From the NCBI RefSeq assembly GCF_026210795.1, contig NC_089452.1, positions 2,976,001-3,040,000 on the forward strand: a stretch of DNA of 64,000 nucleotides. Direction: 5' to 3'. Position numbers and translations under genes: made by a program. A model generated the notes under the pieces. The model was given only the letters and a program-made list of their open reading frames with translations, did no database searches and was not told where the DNA came from. This DNA comes from Rhizophagus irregularis (taxonomy: Eukaryota; Glomeromycota; Glomeromycetes; Glomerales; Glomeraceae). Numbering within the stretch: the first letter of the stretch is position 1; each line of letters opens with the position of its first letter. This document shows, one piece after another, positions 12,091 through 22,658 of the stretch.

Positions 12091-12779
12091 ACAGTAGCGG
12101 TCATAAATAACTGTCCCCTATAATTTCTGATAACACTAACCCTGATACACAAGTGTAAATTTTGTGTCTCAAAAAATGTCCCTTTCAATATTTTCTACAT
12201 AACCATTAACCAGGGAATTTCCCTTTTATAGGTACTATACTTAAAATAAGTATCAAGTTTCTGTTGAAAGCTAATTAGTTTATTAAATCCCAGAGCTGAA
12301 AAATCTAATCTTATATTCATCGACATCATACAAACTAATAATTATATACACATCAAGGTTAGCATCATCAATTTCAAAAAATTTTGATGGGTGTTATTCA
12401 TATCATTTAGCGCCAAATTCCCCGAAGTCAGACGCCCCAAACTGGATCATTTTCTGAAATCTGTTTCCTGATTTCCAACCAATATCCAGTCTACACTTTT
12501 TTTATAATTTAAATGGCTTGAAATAAAATTCTTAACGCAATAATTCCTTAATCTTTGTTATTATTTATTGTCATATATGATGTAACTTTACTGAATAGAT
12601 CATTGATTCTCATGATCTCTTGGCAATCATCATGAGGTCAAATCACTTGTATATCAAATTCAGTAAAATGTCCGTTAGAGATATTAGTATTAGGAAAATT
12701 GAAGCTTTGGGAAATGGGGATAAACAATCGGAGAATATGACTTCGGGAAAGATATATTTGGGAAAACTGTAACCTATTT
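12091..12779. other. Spacer between relics, no gene
   Basis: No gene recognised. Reads as decayed unique or repeat DNA. A CAGTAGCGGTCATAAATAAC segment at 12094 looks like a possible element end, but no matching partner was found. Confidence 0.35.
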
Positions 12780-13800
12780 TAAACCATTGTTTAATACATT
12801 TTAGTATATAAAAGTGTTATAAAATAGTACCGATCAACTTCATAACATAATTGTAATACAAGTATATCTTTCCAGATAAGAAATTATATGAAAGAAATAA
12901 TTAATAATTATATGAAACTAAAGAAGGTTACGATATGAAAATATATGCTGGTGAATACCCGAATATAAATTCGTATTAAAAACAATCCGAATTTTAAAAG
13001 AGTCCAGTGTTGGCACATGACATCATATGGCCTATATGACTTGCATGATTCAATAAGTCATTTGTCATTTATGACTTATTTATCCTCCATTTTAGAGATA
13101 ATTTTAAAACGAGACGATTTTTGTACTGATGAAATATCATTTGGGAAGATTTATTAAGGTGGACATGTGGGCAGCAACTCATATTTCAACAAGATATTAA
13201 CAAATGGAATAAAAATGATTTTACAATAATGGAAAGAAGACTAAACAGATTTATCCCATTAGATATGATATTTCTTCGGAAGATATCCTTTTAAAGAATT
13301 ATTATCAAATGATTTGGTTACACTATAATTTAGCAAATATATTAATATACAACTTCCAAGATATTGGTCAACTATAATTGAATCTCAACATTTTAAAATC
13401 TTTGGTAGTTGGATTGAAAAGAAAAAAAATAGCAGATTATAATAAAGTTGGATGTATTCCTTACTACGAATTTATCTGTTAGTAAAAGTGGTAATACAGC
13501 CGCAGCATTCCATGAAAAAAATGTGATAATAAGGGGGCCATTATAGTTATAGTAAAAGTTACAGATTCGGATTCATTTACAGATAGAATAAACCTTCTAA
13601 CTAATAATAAAGTAGGTTATAACTAATAATAAATATTCTGTATTTGTGGTCAGTTTTATGGGCCAACGTTTAGCTGAAATTTAAGTTGGCAAAAATAATA
13701 TGTGGTCTAGTAAAAAGTAGTAGTAATAGTAATAATAATAGTTAATTATGATTTTTATCTAAAGTTGGTATACCACAAACTACGGAGTATTTCAAAATAA
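12780..13800 (+). pseudogene. BTB-TLDc relic B
   Basis: Leader AAACCATTGTTTA at 12781, then a degraded BTB start (YETKEGYD..IYAGE reading at 12911-12955). From 13140 to about 13790 come pieces of the linker and TLDc domain in shifting frames: QQDINKWN, ERRLNRFIPL, SSED, IESQHFKIFGSWIEKKK, YYEF, GNTAAAF(H)EK and KVGIPQ. Stops and frameshifts are frequent. In intact relatives the BTB domain binds cullin-3 and the TLDc domain is of oxidation-resistance type. Near 13012 a CAGTGTTGG..TGACAT block resembles half of the hAT-type MITE found at 16628. Confidence 0.7.
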
Positions 13801-14072
13801 ACAATTTTAAATTATATTAATAAACGTATAAGTATTAGACCGTGACATACCCCACCCCCCTTTATTTCTTTAAAAATCTAAATTTGATAAACTTATAATA
13901 GCATATACTGTATGCTTAAATGCCCCTTTAAATTTAAATTACGGTTTTCTGAAATTTTCTGACATTCTCTCCCCCCTCAAACTTTTCAGGAACAGCTTTA
14001 TAGTTCAATCACAAATATTATATATAATATACTGTAATTGAATTATAGTAAAAATTGAGAATTAGTATATTT

Positions 14073-14680
14073 AAACCATTGTTTATATATTTTACAATGG
14101 GTAATATAAATAGTACTGACGAAATCCTCTGTTCATACAGTATATTATATATATATCTCTTCATTGTAATTTTCTATTCTTTTTATTTTTCGTCATGGGT
14201 AAGAAATTTTATGAAACTAAAGAAGGTTACGACGTGATAATATATGCTGGTGAAAAATCATATATAAAAGAATTTCATACTCATTCATTCGTATTAAGAA
14301 CACAATCCAAATTTTTAAAAAGAAATTTATTACAAAATATGGTGTCAAAAAAAAAAGATGATTATTTTATTATAAATTCAAATAATTCACCTGAAGTATT
14401 TGAAATTAATTTTAAGGTAATTTTAAGATTAAAATTTTTTCGCTTAATAACAATTTCTTTTGTAGGTACTGTATATGTATTGTGTAAAGTATCAATTTGA
14501 AAATATTGCAATTTCTTGAAATTTTGAATCTTTCTTATTATTACAGTTAAGCGAATTTGAACTTTAACCTTTAGTTATACATATCCAAGAAATCTTGATT
14601 AAAAATCATATATTGCTGAATTAACTTATCAAAAAGAGTTTTTAAATAAATTTTGGATTCAAGAAATTTTGTTTTACTCC
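14073..14680 (+). pseudogene. BTB relic C, best preserved first exon
   Basis: Leader AAACCATTGTTTA at 14073 and ATG at 14195. A clean 74-codon exon (14195-14416) ends at a GTAATT donor. It encodes the BTB start: MGKKFYETKEGYDVIIYAGE, then a conserved FHTHSFVLRTQS segment and SPEVFEI. After the TAG acceptor near 14467 the continuation (QFENIAIS) hits a stop. Family fragments go on to about 14680 (ILIKNH, ELTYQKEF), after which the TLDc part is missing. The exon may still be transcribed, but no full BTB fold is encoded. Probably a recent pseudogene. Confidence 0.65.
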
Positions 14681-15640
14681 TTAGATGTTTCAGGTTGTGG
14701 GAATATACAGGATGACGCTGTTGCAGTTTTGCGATAGATTGCAATACGCTAACCTTTCAGGTTTGTACTGTTACTGATAATATTGTTCATAAGGCAAGAG
14801 GGCTAAGAAGAAAAACTCTAATCCACATTAATAATAAAAGTAAAAAAATAAATAAATAATTTTAATAAACTTAAGAAAGTTTTCATTAGACAATGAATAA
14901 AATTATACCTTATTTACCTTATTTATAAATTCGCTATTAATATCTTTTGAATTATTTAAACTTTTCAGAACCACAAATTTATGTTGACCATTCCTTTCCC
15001 AAATTCTATTAATATATCCATCAATCTATTTTGCTCCGAACCTATAAAAAAGAAGAAAAAACAAAACATTAATAAACGTTACGTTGAAAAAAATAAAAAA
15101 AAAAATATATATTTCGAAGTATGCCTTCGAAATGTTGAATTCCGTCCGTCCAAAGACCAAGGAGCCGTTCGAGATATTTTACAAAATCCAAGTGATCGAC
15201 ATGTGGCTCAGCATCGCGACAACAATTGTTAACTATTGTGATTGAAAAAGTCAAATTTAACTTTTTTATATTATAAATCGTATAAATCGCAAATCGCATT
15301 CTGAATTAGTAATATTGATACCCTTAAAAAGAGAATTTTAACTGACTTTTTTTATTAAAGTCTGATAAAAGAAATATTTACGCGTTCTACATAATAAAAG
15401 TATAACCAAAAATTTGTGTAACAGTAATTCTAATATAAATACTCACACAAATCAATTAATCATAATCATAATTTCTTGAATAAAAGTTATAAAAGTTTTT
15501 CTTGTATTACTGTAATCGCGGTTCAATATGTGTAAGTTTAAAATTATTGAGGAAGTGTAGATGATGAAGGTCTACGGATTCTGGGAGGAGGAATCCGTTA
15601 TGTTCCTTCCTTTATCATAGAAAGCAAAACGGTTTTACGC
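14681..15640. other. Spacer with possible repeat fragment
   Basis: No gene supported. The block at 15113-15240 is less AT-rich than its surroundings. Two overlapping frames cover it (plus 14981-15232, minus 15299-15069), which suggests a transposon or duplicated-gene fragment. I could not identify it. Confidence 0.35.
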
Positions 15641-15752
15641 CATCGTTCGCTACATATTTCTTTACGCTACGTTCGCTATGTTCGCTATTACGTTCGCTAT
15701 GTTCGTTATGTTTGCTACATTTCGTTCGCACGTTCGCTCTCACGTTTGCTTT
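15640..15752. repeat. Degenerate TTCGCTATG/ACGTTCGCT tandem array
   Basis: Roughly ten imperfect copies of a 9-12 base word built on ACGTTCGCTATG, occurring as TTCGCTACAT, ACGTTCGCTATG, TTCGTTATG, TTTGCTACAT and CGTTCGCACG. The CG content stands out in this AT-rich region. Confidence 0.7.
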
Positions 15753-16140
15753 CATCTATATTTTACAACATTACGCCTCTGCACTTCCTCAATTTATTTT
15801 ATTACATACTAACCGTTAATATTATAATATACGCTTACACTTTTTACGTTTGTTTTTTTAGCTCAGAACGTTTGTTTTTCGGTCAAGAAACGAAAGCTTT
15901 GTTGCTCTCCCAAACGATCTGTTTTTATCGGAGGAAATCTGATGAAAGTGAACAAAAAACAATTAACAGAAAGTATAAACTCTATAATGGAAACAATGAA
16001 TTTTGACGTTAATAATTATCATATTCTAAAGGGGCAAGACAGCGAGTAAGTATTTTTTTTTCATTGGTTACGGGTTGCTTTAACATTTCAACTGAAGCTC
16101 TTAAAATATTAGAGAATGACGTACAATTATTAATGATCAT

Positions 16141-16594
16141 GTGATTATAATGCTTTGGACGCTCCAACGGTTCCCATTTCCTAGTTTTAATAAAAAGCTG
16201 GCAGCTGTCACAGATGACAACGAAGATAACGAAACTATGAAACCGACTTGGACACTCACAACCGACTTTTATGTGGCAGAGAATAGTTTTATCGTAAATG
16301 TGAAGCTATCAGTTGTATTTTTGTCAAAATAAATTTTTTTTTATATTTACAATATGATATATTTTAATCAAATGTATTGAAATTCTTAAAGAAGGAAGAT
16401 ATTAAACAGTATTTAATAATAATCAACATGTAATTTCTGGCGAAATGAAGAAGGATCAACTTTCAGGCGGCTCATACAAAATTAAAGAGCGCCATGATGG
16501 ACACTTTACTCGTAAAATTACTTTAACTTCAAGCGTAAGTGACAATAAAATGGGCTTCTCCTCTCCCATGAACAAGAAAATCGATATAATTTGA
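16141..16594 (+). pseudogene. Small heat-shock protein (Hsp20/alpha-crystallin) relic
   Basis: Two blocks resemble an Hsp20 gene. The first (16150-16330) reads LQRFPFPSFN and then a TxDFYVAENSFIVNVKL strand typical of the start of the alpha-crystallin domain. The second (16395-16540) reads KKEDIK in one frame and then, one frame over, NNQHVISGEMKKDQ, SYKIKERHDGHFTRKITL, matching ISGE...ERxxGxFxRxIxLP of the family. The blocks are separated by stops and a frameshift and there is no C-terminal IxI region, so it looks broken. An intron could explain part of the gap. A 123-bp MITE lies 34 bases downstream. Confidence 0.6.
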
Positions 16595-16619
16595 TCCGGC
16601 TTCATCAATTATTAATACT

Positions 16620-16758
16620 CTTTATTGCAGTGTTGTTAAATTGCTATGTCATTTGGCCATTTTTCAAATGACATTTGTCATTTCTCATACTTCTTCATAG
16701 TAAAGTCGATGTCATTTGATGTTATTTCAATGTGTCATTTGACAACACTGCTTTATTG
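16620..16758. mobile_element. hAT-type MITE, 123 bp, with 8-bp target duplication
   Basis: Element 16628-16750 begins CAGTGTTGTTAAAT and ends with the near-complement ATTTGACAACACTG. Its flanks are perfect 8-bp direct repeats, CTTTATTG at 16620-16627 and 16751-16758. TATGTCATTTG-type words recur inside. An 8-bp duplication with CAGTG ends is typical of non-autonomous hAT elements. No coding capacity. Confidence 0.85.
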
Positions 16759-17190
16759 ATCACTTTATTTTCGCTTTTTATTGATAGTTGATTAGTAAAA
16801 CTTCATTTGGAAAGTTTCTAGGAATTAATTAACTTCTCTTATACTTTTTTTTCTCTTGTATCTTTCGTTTATTTTAATATTTGTCAAATTAGAAAGAGGA
16901 AGAAAAGAAGAAACTTTCTTTGCTTTATCTGCTAAAAATGTAAATGAGCACAGTAAATAAATTTTAACCTTTCTATTGCACTATCTACTGTATTGTTGAG
17001 GGATGTGATTAATAAAAAAAATGAAGTCCCACTTGGGTAAAATGCATTTTAAATAAATCGCGTATTATATGAGAGTTGTTGTCAAACATGCAATCCGAAC
17101 TTGATTTATTGAAACAACACGTCCTGGCTGAGAATGCTACGTTTACCAGGTATCATATATTCACGTATTGCCAAAGATATCCTCTAGCAT
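16759..17190. other. Spacer with a short coiled-coil gene fragment
   Basis: No gene. At 17098-17157 a short frame MQSELDLLKQHVLAENAT looks like the start of a coiled-coil protein but is cut off at once. Probably a gene fragment. Confidence 0.35.
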
Positions 17191-17199
17191 GAGCTTGAA

Positions 17200-17640
17200 G
17201 ACCTCGGATTACTTATTGAAATCCATCAAATTTCTTTTCTTAAATCCTGCTATTTTAAAAATAACTAATTACCGTTTGGGAAAATTTATTAAAGTGGACA
17301 TGAGGACAACAACCTATCATTCAACAAGACATTAACAAATGGAATATACAGTAATGGAAAGAAGATTAAGCAGATTTATTCCATTAGTTAAACTTTATCA
17401 TATTTCTTCAGAAGATTTTCTTTTAAAAAAATATATCCTTTTAAAGAATTATTACCGAATGATTTGGTTAACAATATACTTGAATATCATTTAGTACCAA
17501 ATAAAAAACCAGATAATATACAACTTTCAAGATGTTGGTCATCTATAATTAATTCTCAACACTTTAAGGTCTTTGGTAATTGGATTGAAAAGAAAAAAAT
17601 TGTGGATTATTGCGTAAGCGGAGGATTATGAAGTGTTTCA
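17200..17640 (+). pseudogene. BTB-TLDc relic D
   Basis: A piece of the linker and early TLDc region. Readable words in order: QQPIIQQDINKWN, TVMERRLSRFIPLV, HISSEDFLLK, PFKELLPNDLVNNILEYH, IINSQHFKVFGNWIEKKK. There is a stop at the WTxGQQ position, a deletion inside KWN..YTV and an abrupt end at 17640. No BTB start is present. Confidence 0.7.
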
Positions 17641-18229
17641 AGTTATTAATAATTTATCATGAGATAATATAATCCTACGGGCGTCCTTAACCTGGACTAC
17701 TGGGAGACAGCAATTCTTGAAAATGTAAGATATTGTATGTAGTAATCGATTCTTACAAGAATTTTATATAATTTTATGATATGATTGCATTGTTTTTATT
17801 TAGTAGAGTTATTTATTTATATATACAGAATGGTTCGATCATAATAATAGAGTTCTAGCAAATTCAATTTTAGCGAATCATTCAGTCAATTTAAGAAAAA
17901 CCGAATTCCCTTTGATATTCCTTATTAATAAATAAATAATATGAAAGATTTTATATTAATGAACTTGTACGTTGTAAATATCATCTTGTTTCATAATTTT
18001 TATTAATGGAATGCTTAGTGTATTGGCGGCATGTTCAACACTTTTGTATGTAATGACTAAACGAAGTAGTTGTATAAGTTGAAACAACTCTTACGCGTGT
18101 AGCGAGGTGCAAATCATGTATGACAACATAAAAACATTGACTTTATAATTGGTTCTTTCTAATGTTACAAATTGATTTTTTTTTTCGGTCCAAAGTTTCA
18201 CATAATATTCGGTCAAAGCGTTCGGTCAA

Positions 18230-18670
18230 TCTGTTAGTTTACGGGTCATTCAAGAAATTTTAATAAGCCATGAAATTTTGTGTCATCATAATTATTATAA
18301 TCTCAACATTTAATTATAATTTCTAATTGGATTGATAATTGACAAGAAAAAAAATCTTGTAGTTGGAAATATCTCTCATAGATTTGAATTAATTTATCTT
18401 TCCAGTAAAGATGGTAATGGAATATATACAATTAAATCAAATCATTACATGAAAATTGTGATAATAAAATGAATAATATATTTTCATGTAGCAAAAATTA
18501 CATATTCGGAACAAATAATTGGAGGATTTAATCCACTTACATAGGATTCAATATTTGGTAAATGACTTGTATTGATTTAATAATAGATGGGGGTAGTAAT
18601 CCACGTTTTTCTTATCCTAAAGTTGGTATACCAGTAAGATTTATTATAAAAGATTATGAAACATTTCAAG
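18230..18670 (+). pseudogene. BTB-TLDc relic E (TLDc 3' part)
   Basis: Fragments of the TLDc second half, frame-broken: ...SKDGN, VAKI..EQIIGGFNPL, SYPKVGIPV and KDYETFQAIRFES near 18600-18680. The upstream BTB part is absent. Matched by the same order of words in relics B and G. Confidence 0.6.
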
Positions 18671-18689
18671 CTATTAGATTTGAATCGCT

Positions 18690-19085
18690 TAAAAATATAG
18701 ATAGACTAAAGAAGGTTATACAATAATATAAAAAATAAGAATTCAATTTATATTAAAAACACCGAAAATACGATCCGAATTGTTTTTTAAAAAGGGTTTA
18801 AAGCAGGTTTATTCCAATAATTAATTCTTTATATTTTAATAAATGATTGTTTAACAATATAAGCACCAGACGTGAAAAATTACTAATTGGACTGAAGTTT
18901 CTTATATATATTTATCGTTAATAGGGGTGGTAATACAACCGTTAATATTATAAGTTTGAATCAAAATAATTCATTTAAATGGGAATTCAAGTAATTGGTT
19001 CCAAGTTTAATATTCTCATTTACAACTTTCAAAGCGTATAGTTATTAAAAACTCGATATACCGATAAAATTTTACTTTTTCACTA
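18690..19085 (+). pseudogene. BTB-TLDc relic F (heavily decayed)
   Basis: Begins with a TKEGYT..IIKN reading (18700-18740) and an NTENTIRIVF-like stretch that echo the BTB start. It then jumps to a GGNTTVNI-like TLDc word near 18935. Large deletions and stops. Assigned only because the order of words matches the better relics. Confidence 0.45.
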
Positions 19086-19234
19086 TATGAGAGCATACAG
19101 TATATAATTTTGATACAACGATATATGATATTGGTATAGTAATATGTATAGTTCTTATCCTAAAATATATTAGTAAATGTACTTTTTTTTCTCACCAATA
19201 TTTTAATAATTATAAAGATTTCCAAAAAGCGATC

Positions 19235-20640
19235 TTTAAAAACCATTATTTATACATTTTAAGTATAGTATAATATCATAAATAAATTGTATTTATCAAA
19301 TACTCTCTGTTTTGCATCATGGGTAAGAAATTATATGAAGAATAATTAATAATTCTTTTTAAAGATGTAAAAATATGTGCTAATGAAAAATCAAAAATAA
19401 AAGAATTTCATGCTCATTCATTTGTACTATTAAAAAACACAATCCGATTTTTTTTAAAAAGAAATTTACTACAAAAGATGATGTAGATGATTATTTTAAA
19501 ATAATTCACCTAAAGTAATTGAATATTTTTAAGGTAAACTTTTCAACTCATCTTTAAAGAATTTTTTTAAAAGATTGAAATTTTTTTTCCTTCGTCTAAT
19601 GACAATTTCTTCTTATTAACTTTTGAAAAAAGTTATATATATAATGGAAGTATCGATTTGATAAAATTACAATCTCATGTGATATTAAATCTTTTTATTA
19701 TCATTATAAGAATTTGAACTTCAACTTTTAGTTGCACATATCCAAGAGATCTTGATTGAAAATCATGAAGATTTTATAATCAAATTACTTTTAAAATTGT
19801 TGAATTAATTTATCAAAGTTTTTTTTTAATGAATTATGAGATTTTTGTATTCAAGGAATTTGTTTTACTTATAATTGCTTATTGAAATCCATTAAATTTC
19901 TTTCCATTATGCTATTTTAGAAATAACTAATTACCGTTTGGGAAAATTTATTAAAGTGGACGTGTAGACAACAACCTATCATTCAACAAGACATTAACAA
20001 ATGGAACAAAAATAATTTTACAGTAATGAAAAGAGGATTAAACAGATTATTTCATTAGTTAGATTTTATCATATTTTTTCGGAAGATTTCCTCTTAAAAA
20101 TATCCCTTTAAAGCATTATTACCGAACAATATACTTTAGTACCAAATCATAAACCAAATACTAATATACAGCTTCCGAGATATCCTTGCTCAACTATAAT
20201 TGAATCTCATCACTTAAAAACCTTTGCTAGTTGGATTGAAAAGAAAAAAATAGTGGATTATAATAAAATTGGACTTATTCCTTACTATGAATTCAAATTA
20301 CTTTTATCGTGTTAGTAGAGATGGTCACAACATTTCATGAAAGATGTGATAATAAAGGGGCCACTATAGTTATATCAAAACAAATAGTTGGAGGATGCAA
20401 TCCACTTCAATGGGATACATGTAATAGTTACAAATCTACAAAAGATAGTTTTATACTTTCATTTACAAGATTATAGTCCGACATTTTTGGTCATGAACTT
20501 TGTATTGTTTATATAATAAATGGGGTAGTGGTTCACGTTCTACTTATTCTAAAGCTATTAGATTTGTCTAATAATTTGGAATAATTGAATCGTTTAAAAA
20601 TTAGATTTTTTATCGTTTAAAGATATAAATAGAGCTTATA
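19235..20640 (+). pseudogene. BTB-TLDc relic G, full-length but degraded
   Basis: The longest relic. The leader (AAACCATTATTTA) lies at 19240 and the ATG at 19319 (MGKKLYEE, then stop). The BTB words IKEFHAHSFVL and NTIRF appear at 19395-19460. Linker words follow at 19735-20040 (EILIENHEDFIIKLLLKIVEL, RQQPIIQQDINKWN, NNFTVM). TLDc words run from 20080 to 20560 (ELLPN, IIESHHLKTFASWIEKKKIVDYNKIGLIPYYEF, QIVGGCNPLQWD, SFILSFT). Many stops and small indels. Its intactness of order allows the other fragments to be recognised. Confidence 0.7.
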
Positions 20641-20689
20641 TAGTAATATAAAAAATTTGTGTATAAGATTAGCTATAAGTTTACGCTAT

Positions 20690-20830
20690 TGTTTGATAAA
20701 AAACTGATCCTGATACTACCATCTCAGCCCTGAAGGGATTCGTGCCGAAGCCCGAATAAAGTAATAGTGACAGCCGTCCACTTGTGGCCAGCAAATGAGC
20801 AGGATACGTATCTGTTAAGAAATCATCTGC
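20690..20830. other. Less AT-rich orphan block
   Basis: About 120 bases (20710-20825) with clearly more G and C than the surroundings and no open frame of note. Not a tRNA: the GATTCGTGCC word lacks a matching A box and cloverleaf. Two overlapping short frames follow (20856-21077 and 20993-21211) with hydrophobic, Trp-rich products I do not recognise. They may be a decayed gene. Confidence 0.35.
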
Positions 20831-21371
20831 TAATTTATAAAAAAAATCGTAAATTATGGGTTTGGGATTCTGGGAAGATCAGGAAATTCTTGAAAACAAA
20901 AAAAATTATTTAGATCTAATCAATTTATACATTGTTATCATTTTGTTATCAATATGGTTTACTAATGATAGTTTTTATTTCAATACTATAAATTGTTTGG
21001 TTTATGGCTTAACGTTTGGTGGTATTATTGTCAACGTAATGGCATTTGGGCAAACTTCTTTACATTCTATATTCTAAGATTGGTACTTGGTATATTGACA
21101 AGATTTAATGTGAAAAATTACGATCAATTTTATCACTTTATCGGGTTTCGAATATATCGAGTTTTGAAATATATGAAATATATATCGGGTTTTGAGTATA
21201 TAGAAATATAAACGAAAAATCATAACTTTAATCAAGTAACAAAACAATAATTAAACCTATTTATCTCTAAAAGAGAAATAAATCATTTTATTAACTGGTA
21301 CTGATGTATTATCAGATTCTTAAATTAATAATTTTCTTGAGAAAATTATATATATAATTTATATTAACTTT

Positions 21372-22658
21372 CTAGAATGATATAACACCAACAGAAATAA
21401 ATCCAACAATGGCAACCCAACTCAATTTTCCAGGACCAATTGGTTTTGAAGAATAACCATCATTAGTCTTAGAAGTAGATGTCGAAGAAGCAGATTCAGA
21501 AGGGTTAGCAGGTTGATCAGTAGGTGTACCAGAACCAGGTAAAGTACCTTCATAAAACAAATAATCAGCTTCGTATTGAACAGGTTGTATAAAACCATCA
21601 ATATATTGTACCCCGCCTATGAAATGAAGAATAATATTAAAAGATAGGTTTAAAATATAATAAATAAATTTCGATAAATTATTGTTATTTACATTGATCC
21701 GTAGGAGGGGCAGCACCACCATTTGTATTTATTTTAAGGATATATGATATCTTGCTAAGTCTACCTGCATCACTCCTAAACTTTTTTTTTTTGAAAAGAT
21801 AATGTTAATTTATAAGCTCAATACGTTTAATACATAATACAATTAATTTTATACTCACTGTGGCGACATTTAATTCCCAAGGTACATTATTAGTACTTTG
21901 GGGGGAATCAGCAGAATTTACGACCTTAGCAATTACTTGGCTATTATCACTTGGGAGTAAGGAATTCCAAGTATAATTTCCACCCTGAGTAGCTAAGTAA
22001 ATTATAATAATTCGTTAGGTTTGTTAGGTTTAAAGATGATAAAATAATAGTAAATAATTAATGGAATTGAACTTACGCGTCTTGGTTGTATTGTGTTGTA
22101 CTACTACAAAAGCGGGATCAAAATGTTGTTGTATATCATTTTTGTCGTTGATGAGCATAGCTTCAGAATCAACTATCATGAAAAATAACACGTGATTCAT
22201 AAGTAAAAGTAAAAGTAAAACGCGTTAGAGAAGGGAATTTAAAACATACCATGTAACCATTGTTTGGAAGTGGAGACACATTGATATTTTTGATTTCCAC
22301 GCGCGTTAAGTATGAAAGCAAAATTATTTCCTTTTGGCACAAGAAGACCTTGTGGTACTGATGATAAATCAGGTTCCTCTAATTTGAAATTAGGGTTATT
22401 ATTATTTGGACATAATATAAAATGTTAAATAAATAATATTTTACTTGTTATAGTTCCGATAGTGGTAGGTATTATTACTGGAGCAGCAGGAGCAGGAGCT
22501 GGAGTTTCTGGAGCTGGAGCAGGAGCAGGAGTTCCTGGAGCTGGAGTTCCTGGAGCTGGTGCTGGTGCTGGATCTTGACATGAGACAAAATCGACAGAAT
22601 TTAATAAACTTAAAGCTAATAAACTAACTAAAATTATCATAAAATTAAAATGGTTCAT
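21372..22658 (-). CDS. Secreted DUF3455 protein with Pro-Ala repeat and GPI-like tail
   Basis: Six exons with consistent phase: 22658-22445, 22378-22250, 22172-22077, 21992-21859, 21780-21693 and 21616-21372, giving about 301 residues. Residues 1-27 form a signal peptide ending near SCQDP. Residues 28-62 are a PAPAPGTPAPGTPAPAPAP-type spacer. The DUF3455 domain follows: NNFAFILNARGNQKYQC...KQW, the YTWNS...DNSQVIAKV strand, VPWEL and QCGVQYIDGF..YEADYLFY. A Ser/Thr-rich stretch (SESASSTSTSKT) and a C-terminal hydrophobic segment (WVAIVGFISVGVISF) suggest a GPI anchor. DUF3455 proteins are secreted fungal and bacterial proteins of unknown activity. The start of exon 5 is uncertain: the only in-phase acceptor is an A-run followed by AG. 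Confidence 0.8.
22465..22580. repeat. GGAGCTGGAGCAGGAG-type repeat coding a Pro-Ala spacer
   Basis: Imperfect hexamer repeat GGAGCT/GGAGCA within exon 1 of the DUF3455 gene. On the minus strand it encodes alternating Ala-Pro with GTP and ETP interruptions, a likely O-glycosylated extended spacer. Confidence 0.8.

Noticed and set aside
20728-20760. Possible tRNA or Pol III B-box
   Set aside because: GATTCGTGCC is only a weak match, with no A-box or cloverleaf in range.
20856-21211. Two overlapping hydrophobic frames
   Set aside because: No recognisable family, overlapping frames, and no splice structure that joins them; could be decayed gene sequence.
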